From the NCBI GenBank assembly GCA_030840665.1, contig JAVEEB010000244.1, positions 1 through 7,797 on the forward strand: DNA of 7,797 nt, given 5' to 3'. Source of the stretch: Frankiaceae bacterium (lineage in GTDB: Bacteria > Actinomycetota > Actinomycetes > JAVEEB01). The notes under the pieces were generated by a model, which did not search any database, was not told the origin of the DNA, and saw only the letters and a program-made list of their open reading frames with translations. Below, one piece after another: positions 1 to 5,840 of the stretch (within the stretch, counting starts at the first letter, position 1; the number at the start of each line of letters is the position of its first letter). The position numbers were made by a program, and so were the translations under genes.

Positions 1-206
1 AGTCGGACGGAGGTTGCTCGCACTGATCGGGCTCCCGGCGGTCGGGCGGTGGCGCTGTTCGCCATCCGGCTTGTCCTGAAACGAAGGTCGGCCGGTTTGC
101 GCTGTGGCCTGAGTCGCGGGCGCCTGGGAAAACGCCGAACGTGGCGAGTGTAAGTCGCAATTCGGCCGGAACACGTGACATCCGGCCGCGGTGGTTGGAT
201 CCGCCC
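1..206. other. Left-end stretch without a convincing gene
   Basis: I see no supported gene here. Frame 1 is open from the window edge to a TAA at 151-153 and frame 2 to a TGA at 77-79. Either could be the tail of a gene lying upstream, but the arginine-rich translations show no family resemblance. A 7-bp stem with one G-T pair and a 5-base loop (48-54 with 60-66) could be a weak hairpin, but no T-run follows, so I do not call a terminator. A palindromic CACGTG lies at 172-177. The promoter of the next gene presumably lies in this stretch, but I see no clear TANNNT element at a useful distance. Confidence 0.4.
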
Positions 207-962
207 ATGACCGATCGCACAGTGCTCGACATCTACCGGCAAGAGTTCACGCGCGATGGCGCCCGGCCCTTCGTCACCTGGTACGGAGAGGCGGGTGCCC
301 GGGTGGAGCTGTCCGTCGCCACGCTCGAACGCTGGATCGCGAAGACGGCCAACTTCCTCCAGGACGGCCTGGCGGCGCAACCTGGCGACGTCGCCGTTGT
401 CGCACTGCCGGGGCACTGGCTGACCCCCGCCATCTGGTGGGCCTGCTGGCACAACGGACTGCTGGTAGAGCCGCTGGCCGCGGAGGCGGAGCTGCCTGTG
501 GACGCCGACATCCTGTTCGTGCCGGCGTGGCGGGCCGGGGAAGCGGCCGCGCTCGCCCGCGACGTGATCGCCGTGTCGACCGAGCCGCTGGGCGGGCGCA
601 TCCGCGGGGAGCTCGCCGGCGGCGTTGCCGATTTCGGGGCTGACGTGCCGGGCTACGACGACCGATTCACCGCGTACCAGCCCGTCGACCCGGCCGCCCT
701 CGCCCTGCGCTCCGAGGGCCGCGACCTCAGCGCCGGGCAGCTGGCCGCCGCAGCGACCGGATTCGAGCAGGGCGCGCGCATCCTCACGGCGCTGCCGTGG
801 CACACGCCCCCGGGCCTGCTCGCCGTCGTCGGCGCACTTGCGGCCGGGGGTTCCATCGTCGTCGGTACGACGGACCCGGGGGTCGCCGCGGCCGAACGGG
901 TCACTGGCACAGTGGGAATCACACTCCCCGGGATCCCGAGAATTGACGAGGACCGCGCATGA
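207..962 (+). CDS. TIGR03089 family protein (AMP-binding-enzyme-like N-terminal fragment)
   Basis: This 251-residue protein resembles the actinobacterial TIGR03089 family, which looks like the N-terminal subdomain of acyl-CoA synthetases (AMP-binding enzymes) standing alone. Residues about 34-90 follow the usual pattern of that fold: a short strand (VELS), a helix (TLERWIAKTANFL), then PGDVAVVALPGH and a helix ending in LLVEPL. A Gly/Ala-rich stretch near residues 195-230 (ALPWHTPPGLLAVVGALAAGG) resembles the later helix-strand unit. The adenylate-binding loop and the catalytic C-terminal domain are missing, so synthetase activity is unlikely and the role is unknown. I chose ATG 207 because the family-like sequence begins there (MTDRTVLDIY). 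GTG 141 is in frame and would add 22 unremarkable residues. Its stop overlaps the start of the methyltransferase by ATGA, so the two are probably translated together. Confidence 0.82.
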   Translation: MTDRTVLDIYRQEFTRDGARPFVTWYGEAGARVELSVATLERWIAKTANFLQDGLAAQPGDVAVVALPGHWLTPAIWWACWHNGLLVEPLAAEAELPVDADILFVPAWRAGEAAALARDVIAVSTEPLGGRIRGELAGGVADFGADVPGYDDRFTAYQPVDPAALALRSEGRDLSAGQLAAAATGFEQGARILTALPWHTPPGLLAVVGALAAGGSIVVGTTDPGVAAAERVTGTVGITLPGIPRIDEDRA

Positions 963-1612
963 GCACCAACGACTGGCACGACGTCGACACACTTCTCACC
1001 GACCGCTTCGTCGGGGCGGACCCGGCGCTGTCGCGGACGCTCGCCGCCAACGCCGCCGGCGGGTTGCCGCCCATTGACGTCTCGCCGCCGCAGGGCAAGC
1101 TGCTGCACCTGCTCGCGAAGCTGAGCGGGGCGCGCCGCATTCTCGAGATCGGCACCCTGGGTGGCTACAGCACCATCTGGCTGGCCCGCGCCCTGCCTGC
1201 CGGCGGCGAGCTGGTGACGTGCGAGTTCAACCCCGTCCACGCGGAGGTGGCCCGCGCCAACATCGCCCACGCGGGCTTCGCCGCCGTGGTCGACGTGCGG
1301 GTTGGCGCGGCCCTCGACACTCTCGCGACGCTGACTGGTCCGTACGACTTCGTGTTCATCGACGCCGACAAGCCCAACAACGCCAACTACGTCGCGGAGG
1401 CGGTCCGGTTGTCGCGGCCCGGGACCGTCATCGTGGTCGACAACGTCGTCCGCGCCGGGCACATCCTCGACGCCGAGCCCGACCCGAACGCGAAGGGTGC
1501 GCTCGAGATGTTCGACCTCGTCGCGGGCAACCCGGCGCTCACGGCCACCACGGTCCAGACCGTTGGCAGCAAGGGGTGGGACGGCTTCACGCTCATCCGC
1601 GTCAACGACTGA
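959..1612 (+). CDS. SAM-dependent O-methyltransferase, class I (CCoAOMT-like)
   Basis: The 217-residue protein has the usual length of bacterial members of Methyltransf_3, the family of caffeoyl-CoA and catechol O-methyltransferases. Visible motifs in order are the SAM-binding motif I EIGTLGG (63-69), the acidic residue after strand 2 (CEF, Glu89), FIDADK (133-138) and the metal-site VVDNVV (159-164). Asp135, Asp161 and Asn162 are the likely divalent-metal ligands. The C-terminus (GSKGWDGFTLIRV) matches the closing beta strands of the family. The expected reaction is metal-dependent methyl transfer from SAM to a hydroxyl, often catecholic, but the substrate cannot be read from the sequence. 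ATG 959 has GAGGA at 948-952, 6 bases upstream, and overlaps the preceding stop by 4 bases. The protein is cytosolic; no signal peptide is seen. Confidence 0.93.
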   Translation: MSTNDWHDVDTLLTDRFVGADPALSRTLAANAAGGLPPIDVSPPQGKLLHLLAKLSGARRILEIGTLGGYSTIWLARALPAGGELVTCEFNPVHAEVARANIAHAGFAAVVDVRVGAALDTLATLTGPYDFVFIDADKPNNANYVAEAVRLSRPGTVIVVDNVVRAGHILDAEPDPNAKGALEMFDLVAGNPALTATTVQTVGSKGWDGFTLIRVND

Positions 1613-1656
1613 GGCTGGGAGGACGCCATGAGGGCGCCCACATCCCGCGAGGCACG

Positions 1657-1662
1657 TACCGT
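1657..1662 (+). promoter_or_regulatory. Possible -10 element (TACCGT) for the DUF2236 gene
   Basis: TACCGT fits the TANNNT pattern of actinobacterial -10 boxes and lies in the 58-base gap after the methyltransferase. Transcription would start around 1669-1671, either leaderless at ATG 1671 or with a leader of about 16 bases carrying the GGAGG at 1676-1680 in front of GTG 1686. No good -35 is visible, so this is tentative. Confidence 0.35.
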
Positions 1663-1685
1663 CGAATGAGATGACGGAGGTGCCC

Positions 1686-2510
1686 GTGAGCATCGCGGAT
1701 CCCGGGTTGTTCGGCCCGCACAGCGTGACGTGGCGCATCCACGGCGACCCGATCTCGTTCGTGGGCGGCCTGCGCGCCCTGTTGCTGCAAGCCCTGCACC
1801 CGTTGGCGATGGCGGGCGTCGAGGAGCACTCCAACTACCGCGCGGACCCCTGGGGTCGCCTGTCCCGCACGTCGAGGTACGTCTCGACGGCGACTTTCGG
1901 CACCACCGAGGAGGCCGCCGCCGCGGGGGTTCGGGTGCGCGCCGTGCACGCTCACATCCGAGGCGTGGACAAGGAGACCGGCCAGGCGTACGCGGCCGGC
2001 GATCCGCAGCTGCTCGCCTGGGTGCACAACTGCACGGTCGATTCGATGCTCGACGCCTACCGGCGGTCCGGTGCGCGCCTGTCCGCCGCTGATGCCGACG
2101 CGTACGTCCAGGAACAGACGGCGATGGCCGCGTTGGTAGGCCTGGAAGCTGAGGCGGTGCCCTCGACAGTGGCGGCGCTCGGCGCCTACTTCGGGGCGGT
2201 CCGGCCCGACCTGCGCATGACGGCGGCGGCCCGCGGGGTTGCTCGCTTCGGGGTCGCGCCGCCCATGCCCGTGTGGGTCCAGGTCGCGACGCCGGCGCGG
2301 CTTGCGTGGGCCGGGGTGAGTTCCCTGGCCTTCGCGATGCTGCCAGGCTGGGCTCGGCGCATGTACGGCGTACCGGTGCTCCCCGGTGCCGACCTGGCGA
2401 CGGACCTCGCCGTGCGCGCGCTGCGCAGCGCCCTCCTCGCCGTCCCGGAAAGCATGCGGCGCAGCCCGGCGCAGAAGGCGGCCCTGCAACGGTTGGCCGA
2501 GTCGGCCTGA
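1686..2510 (+). CDS. DUF2236 / MpaB-type putative oxygenase
   Basis: This 274-residue protein belongs to the DUF2236 family, annotated as oxygenase MpaB family, which also contains the heme-dependent latex-clearing protein Lcp. Landmarks counted from GTG 1686 are SVTWRIHGDP (13-22), LLLQALHPLAMAGVEEHS (32-49), WGRLSRTSRYV (56-66), VHAHIRG (87-93) and LLAWVH (109-114). His38, His48, His88 and His114 are the conserved-looking histidines typical of the family, and some may bind heme. The biochemical function of most members is unproven and I infer only a possible redox role. It is probably soluble: there is no signal peptide and only a mildly hydrophobic stretch at about 205-220. GTG 1686 has GGAGG at 1676-1680, 5 bases upstream. 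ATG 1671 is in frame and would add five residues if the mRNA is leaderless from TACCGT. Confidence 0.88.
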   Translation: MSIADPGLFGPHSVTWRIHGDPISFVGGLRALLLQALHPLAMAGVEEHSNYRADPWGRLSRTSRYVSTATFGTTEEAAAAGVRVRAVHAHIRGVDKETGQAYAAGDPQLLAWVHNCTVDSMLDAYRRSGARLSAADADAYVQEQTAMAALVGLEAEAVPSTVAALGAYFGAVRPDLRMTAAARGVARFGVAPPMPVWVQVATPARLAWAGVSSLAFAMLPGWARRMYGVPVLPGADLATDLAVRALRSALLAVPESMRRSPAQKAALQRLAESA

Positions 2511-2517
2511 CCGAGCG

Positions 2518-2646
2518 CTAGCGGTACGACGCGCGTCGCCGCGTGCGTGCCTGGCCCTGGGCGGCACTCTGTGAAAAGCGTGTGAGGATTTCACGGACGA
2601 GACGCGCCGCGAACCGGGCCACGAACACTCGAATGAGCCACCGCAT
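2518..2646 (-). CDS. Small basic amphipathic peptide, 42 residues, unknown function
   Basis: This short reading frame starts at ATG 2646 and ends at a TAG whose last base is 2518. AGGAGG sits 7 bases before the start, the best ribosome site in the window, which is the main reason to think it is real. The first 25 residues (MRWLIRVFVARFAARLVREI onward) alternate Arg with bulky hydrophobics and should form a cationic amphipathic helix able to lie on a membrane. The tail (QARTRRRASYR) is very basic. I recognise no family. It faces the DUF2236 gene with 7 bases between the stop codons. An upstream in-frame ATG at 2664 and a longer extension to 2739 exist but lack the ribosome site. It could still be chance, because short frames are common at this GC content. 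Confidence 0.55.
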   Translation of the reverse strand: MRWLIRVFVARFAARLVREILTRFSQSAAQGQARTRRRASYR

Positions 2647-2653
2647 TGCCAGG

Positions 2654-2659
2654 CCTCCT
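2654..2659 (-). promoter_or_regulatory. Strong Shine-Dalgarno (AGGAGG) for the 42-residue peptide gene
   Basis: On the minus strand AGGAGG is followed by CCTGGCA and then ATG (2646), a 7-base spacing. It decides the start of the small gene and rules out the longer in-frame alternatives at 2664 and 2739 as the main start. Confidence 0.6.
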
Positions 2660-2767
2660 GCCATGGACCGTGCCGGACTCTCAACGTGCCCCGGCGAGGC
2701 GGGATCACTCGCGCGCGGACCTGTTCGCTGTCCCCACACGTCTCCCCGCCCCCACTAGACTGCTGCT

Positions 2768-2782
2768 GCCGATGTGATCGGC
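2768..2782. repeat. Short inverted repeat, possible operator
   Basis: GCCGAT and ATCGGC are separated by GTG, giving a perfect 6+6 dyad about 100 bases before the PAP2 start codon. Short dyads arise by chance in GC-rich DNA, so only its location in the divergent intergenic region makes it notable. Confidence 0.3.
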
Positions 2783-2881
2783 CAGGCATCGGTCAGGCTG
2801 GCGTGCCTAATGTTTGCGGCGCGGCCTTGCGAGCAGTTGCGTAGAACGGACGCACCCCACCCGGAAATCGAGGTCGAGCGC

Positions 2882-3505
2882 ATGTGGTCGGCAGGACCTG
2901 TCGGCACCGGCGCGTTCCGCGACGTCAACAACCTGTCCCGATCGACGCCGTGGCTACACGGCACCGCGCTCGCGATCGCCACCTACGGCATCGCCGTGCT
3001 GATCGGGCTGGCCGTCGTCTCGGCGCTGGTGTGTCGTTCCCGTGGCGACTCGCGCGGTGTCGCCGCCAGCGTCTGGTCCGCCGCCGCCGCACTGCTCGCT
3101 CTGTGGGTCAACCAGCCCATCTCGCACCTCGTCGGCGAGCGCCGACCCTTCGTGAGCCTTCCGGACGTGCTTGTCCTGATGCCCCACGGCACCGATTTCG
3201 GGTTCGCCTCCGACCACGCGATCCTGGCCGGGGCGATCGCTGCCGGGCTGTGGTTCGCCAACAGGCGCTGGGGGATTCTGGCCGCCGTCTGCGCCCTCGT
3301 CATCGCTTTCTCGCGGACGTACGTCGGCGTGCATTTCCCGCAGGACGTGGTGGGCGGCCTGCTCATCGGCGCCGTCGTCGCCGTCGTCGGCTGGGTCCTC
3401 CTCGGAGCTCGCCTGACCGCGCTGGTCGAGCGCCTGGCGTCAGGTCGCGCGGCGATGCTTGTGCGAGGCAACGGGTCCCGATTGCCGGAGAGGCAGGTCT
3501 CATGA
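2882..3505 (+). CDS. PAP2-family membrane phosphatase, undecaprenyl-diphosphatase-like
   Basis: The 207-residue membrane protein has the three parts of the PAP2 phosphatase site: GERRPF (85-90, R88-P89), FASDHA (108-113, His112) and SRTYVGVHFPQD (144-155, with Arg145, His151 and Asp155 in the S-R-x5-H-x3-D spacing). The classical Lys seven residues before the RP Arg is not seen; Ser81 occupies it. Hydrophobic helices lie at about 29-50, 62-76, 114-126, 130-143 and 157-177. The start (FRDVNNLSRSTPWLHG) and the SDHA form of motif 2 resemble BcrC-like enzymes that dephosphorylate undecaprenyl diphosphate at the outer face of the membrane. Substrate assignment is inference. ATG 2882 has GAGGT at 2870-2874, 7 bases upstream. 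The stop overlaps the next start by ATGA, so it leads a coupled operon with two lipoproteins. Confidence 0.9.
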   Translation: MWSAGPVGTGAFRDVNNLSRSTPWLHGTALAIATYGIAVLIGLAVVSALVCRSRGDSRGVAASVWSAAAALLALWVNQPISHLVGERRPFVSLPDVLVLMPHGTDFGFASDHAILAGAIAAGLWFANRRWGILAAVCALVIAFSRTYVGVHFPQDVVGGLLIGAVVAVVGWVLLGARLTALVERLASGRAAMLVRGNGSRLPERQVS

Positions 3506-4755
3506 AGCGCTCAACCATCGCGGCGAGCGCCGCCGTTGCCGCCCTGGTGACCGCCGGCTGCACCCAGGCCCCCCTGTCCGAAGTCCCACAGGGCTCCAGC
3601 TCGCCGACGCGGACAGCGACCGCGACCACAGCCGGGCCGAGCGGCGCGTCCATCGGTCCCAGCACGGCCCTCCCTTCGTCGAAGCCCATTTCCACGGCAT
3701 CCATCGATCCGAGGGCGCTGCCAGGGATGCCACCCGTCCTCGACCCGCACAACATCTACTCGGCCGACACGCCGGGCAATTTCGCGGCAGCCACGAAGGG
3801 CGCCCGCTCACTCGTGTACGTCCCGGACGGCATCTCCAACCGCGTGGACGTCATCGATCCCCTGACGTACAAGGTGATCGATCGCTTCCCGGTCGGGCGG
3901 CTCCCCCAGCACGTCGTGCCGTCGTACGACCTGAAGACGCTGTGGGTCACCAACGACCTGAGCAACACGCTGACCGCGATCGACCCGAAGACCGGCAAAC
4001 CAACGCGGACCGTCAGCGTCGAAGACCCGTACAACATGTACTTCTCGCCGGACGGCAAGTTTGCGATGGTGATGGCCGAGGCACGCCAGCGCATCGACTT
4101 CCGCGACCCCCACACCATGGCGATCAAGCACAAGCTTTCCGTGGCCTGCAAGGGCGTCGACCACGGTGACTTCACCGCCGACGGCCGTCTTTTCGTTGCG
4201 AGTTGCGAGTTCGTCGGCAAGATGGTGGTCGTCGACGTCACCAAGCAGAAGGTGCTGGGCTACATCAACCTGGGGCGCAACTTCATGCCGCAGGACGTCA
4301 AGCTCAGCCCTGACGGCAAGGTGTTCTACGTGGCCGACATGGCTGCCAACGGCGTGTGGGTCATCGACGCGGTCAAGCTCACCGTGCTCGGGAAAATCCA
4401 TACCGGCAAGGGGGCGCACGGGCTCTACGTCAGCCGCGACGCCAAGACGATGTTCGTCAGCAACCGCGACGAAGGCACCATCGGCCTCATCGACCTTGCC
4501 ACCCGCCGGGTCCGCGCGACCTGGCACCTCCCGCGGGCAGCCAGCGGCATGGCGGCCAGCCCGGACATGGGCAACCTCTCGCCGGACGGCAAGGTGCTCT
4601 GGCTGTCCGGCCGGTACGCGTCAGAGGTGTACGCGATCAACACCACGACCGGCAGGCTGCTTGCCCGCATCAAGGTCGGCACGGGCCCGCACGGCCTGTG
4701 CGTCTGGCCGCAACCGGGCCGCTATTCCATCGGCCACACAGGGATTCTGCGTTGA
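3502..4755 (+). CDS. YncE/YVTN-type beta-propeller lipoprotein
   Basis: This 417-residue exported lipoprotein begins with MKRSTIAASAAVAALVTAGC, a signal peptide ending in a lipobox with Cys20 as the lipidated residue. Residues 21-70 are a Ser/Thr/Pro/Ala-rich tether. From about 100 to 403 it shows YVTN-type blades: repeated V-x-V-I-D-P or similar strands (VDVIDP 115, LTAIDP 157, VVVDV 242, VWVIDA 285, IGLIDL 327, VYAIN 376) and SPDG turns (182, 269, 360). His recurs at matching blade positions (QHV 137, DHGD 221, AHGL 306, PHGL 397), with MPQDV at 262-266 breaking the pattern. The function is unknown; related propellers act as binding or scaffold proteins outside the membrane. ATG 3502 has GGAGAGG at 3487-3493, and both ends overlap neighbouring genes by 4 bases (ATGA, TTGA). 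Confidence 0.88.
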   Translation: MKRSTIAASAAVAALVTAGCTQAPLSEVPQGSSSPTRTATATTAGPSGASIGPSTALPSSKPISTASIDPRALPGMPPVLDPHNIYSADTPGNFAAATKGARSLVYVPDGISNRVDVIDPLTYKVIDRFPVGRLPQHVVPSYDLKTLWVTNDLSNTLTAIDPKTGKPTRTVSVEDPYNMYFSPDGKFAMVMAEARQRIDFRDPHTMAIKHKLSVACKGVDHGDFTADGRLFVASCEFVGKMVVVDVTKQKVLGYINLGRNFMPQDVKLSPDGKVFYVADMAANGVWVIDAVKLTVLGKIHTGKGAHGLYVSRDAKTMFVSNRDEGTIGLIDLATRRVRATWHLPRAASGMAASPDMGNLSPDGKVLWLSGRYASEVYAINTTTGRLLARIKVGTGPHGLCVWPQPGRYSIGHTGILR

Positions 4756-5813
4756 CATCCGTTCCTCGTACCTTCGCCGCTTCCCTCGTTGCGCTCGGGC
4801 TTCTTGCCGCGTGTACGACGAGCCAGACCGCCGGCACGCCGGCGCGGAGCACTCAGCCTGGCGCGCCCGCCGGTTCGTCGACGCGTGCGACCTCCTCGAC
4901 GGGAGCGACGCCGACCGCCGCCAATACCGGCGCCACCACCGCCTCGCCGACCGCGACGGCTGCGGTCGGCGCCAAGCTACGCGTCCGCACCGTGGGCACC
5001 TTGCCGTATCCCCTGTCGCGCATGGCGACGGCCACTGACGGGTCGCGATTGCTGCTCCTCGGCGGCCTGCGCAACAACTCGGTGTCGAGTGGCGACGTGC
5101 TGGCGTTCGACGCCGTCTCTGACCGCGTACGGCGGCTCGGCGCCCTCGAGAAGGCCGTGCACGACACTGCCGCCGCAGTTCTTCGCGGGACGGTCCTTCT
5201 CGTCGGCGGAGGCGCTGCGACGGAGGCCTCAGATGTTCAGGCCCTGCTGGGTTCCGGTGCCACCGTGCGGCGGGGCGCACTCCCACAACCGCGCTCGGAC
5301 CTGAATGCGGTGACCATCGGCAACACGTTGTACGTGGTCGGCGGCTATACCGGAGCGGCCGACGTGCCCGAGGTGCTCGCAACGACCGACGGCGTGCACT
5401 TCCGGGTGGTCGGCAAGCTGCCCGTGACGGTTCGGTATGCGGCGGTCGTCGCCGTCGGCACTGTCATCTGGGTCATCGGCGGCGACCACAACCGCGCGCC
5501 GACGAGCGCGGTGCAGCGCATCGACACCGTCACCGGTCGCATCACCATGGCCGGCCACCTGGCGCGCCCCCTTGGCCACGCCAGCGCATGGCAGGCGGCC
5601 GACGGATCGGTGCTCGTCGCTGGCGGCGCGCTGACCAATACGACGCGCACTGATGCGATCGCGCGCTTCGACCGGTCGTCGTTCGCCCTGACGCGCGTGG
5701 CAAAGCTCCCGCGGCCAACGTCGGACATGGGCGTCGCCGTGCTGGGCGGCGTCGCCTACCTGTTCGGCGGGGAAACCACGAGCCGCATCACGACGATCGT
5801 CGCCGTCGGCTGA
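4752..5813 (+). CDS. Kelch-type six-bladed beta-propeller lipoprotein
   Basis: The 353-residue product starts at a TTG that overlaps the preceding stop (TTGA), with AGGGA at 4740-4744, 7 bases upstream. Its start is a signal peptide with lipobox LLAAC (Cys21). A low-complexity Thr/Ser/Ala/Pro tether follows at 22-72, as in the preceding lipoprotein. Six Gly-Gly doublets typical of Kelch repeats lie near 104, 152, 197, 243, 291 and 339, a spacing of 45-48 residues (LLLGGL, LLVGGG, YVVGGY, WVIGGD, VLVAGGA, YLFGGE). This predicts a closed six-bladed propeller. No catalytic residues stand out; a ligand- or protein-binding role at the cell surface is inference. No methionine or GTG start gives a complete signal peptide, so the TTG start is well supported. 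It ends 27 bases before the convergent glycosyltransferase gene. Confidence 0.86.
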   Translation: MTSVPRTFAASLVALGLLAACTTSQTAGTPARSTQPGAPAGSSTRATSSTGATPTAANTGATTASPTATAAVGAKLRVRTVGTLPYPLSRMATATDGSRLLLLGGLRNNSVSSGDVLAFDAVSDRVRRLGALEKAVHDTAAAVLRGTVLLVGGGAATEASDVQALLGSGATVRRGALPQPRSDLNAVTIGNTLYVVGGYTGAADVPEVLATTDGVHFRVVGKLPVTVRYAAVVAVGTVIWVIGGDHNRAPTSAVQRIDTVTGRITMAGHLARPLGHASAWQAADGSVLVAGGALTNTTRTDAIARFDRSSFALTRVAKLPRPTSDMGVAVLGGVAYLFGGETTSRITTIVAVG

Positions 5814-5840
5814 GCCGCCGTTGCGCGAGCCGACCTGCTG

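Larger units (their letters stand above)
2647..2881. promoter_or_regulatory. Divergent intergenic region between the small peptide gene and the PAP2 operon
   Basis: These 235 bases must hold the promoters of the peptide gene (-) and the PAP2-propeller operon (+). Possible plus-strand -10 elements are TAGACT (2756-2761) and TAATGT (2808-2813), neither with a good -35. A perfect 6+6 inverted repeat with a 3-base centre (GCCGAT-GTG-ATCGGC, 2768-2782) lies just after the first and could be an operator or an RNA hairpin in the leader. A GTG at 2774 opens a frame that runs into PAP2, but the added 36 residues do not look like part of that family. Confidence 0.4.

Noticed and set aside
48..66. Hairpin as an intrinsic terminator of an upstream gene
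   Set aside because: The stem is only 7 bp with a G-T pair and no T-tract follows.
653..1834. Long antisense frame of 393 codons opposite TIGR03089 and the methyltransferase
   Set aside because: It lies opposite two genes with clear family motifs, is Arg/Val/Asp-rich with no recognisable domain, and is the usual by-product of GC-rich third positions.
2495..2507. GGCCGA-G-TCGGCC dyad at the end of the DUF2236 gene as a terminator
   Set aside because: A one-base centre cannot form a hairpin loop without melting the stem, it lies inside the coding sequence, and no T-run follows.
1602..2789. Long antisense frame of 395 codons opposite the DUF2236 gene
   Set aside because: Arg/Gly-rich composition, no domain and no ribosome site noted. 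The plus-strand gene has conserved DUF2236 motifs over the same bases.
2774..2881. GTG 2774 as the PAP2 start
   Set aside because: It adds 36 residues unlike the family's N-terminus, while ATG 2882 has a ribosome site and begins just before the family-like FRDVNNLSRSTPWLHG.
2884..3501. Upstream extension of the YVTN lipoprotein frame through the PAP2 gene
   Set aside because: The extension is extremely Arg-rich and overlaps the well-supported PAP2 gene. The real start at 3502 has a ribosome site, a signal peptide and a lipobox.
4356..4751. Upstream extension of the Kelch lipoprotein frame
   Set aside because: It overlaps the end of the YVTN propeller with Arg/His-rich sequence. The signal peptide and lipobox begin at TTG 4752.
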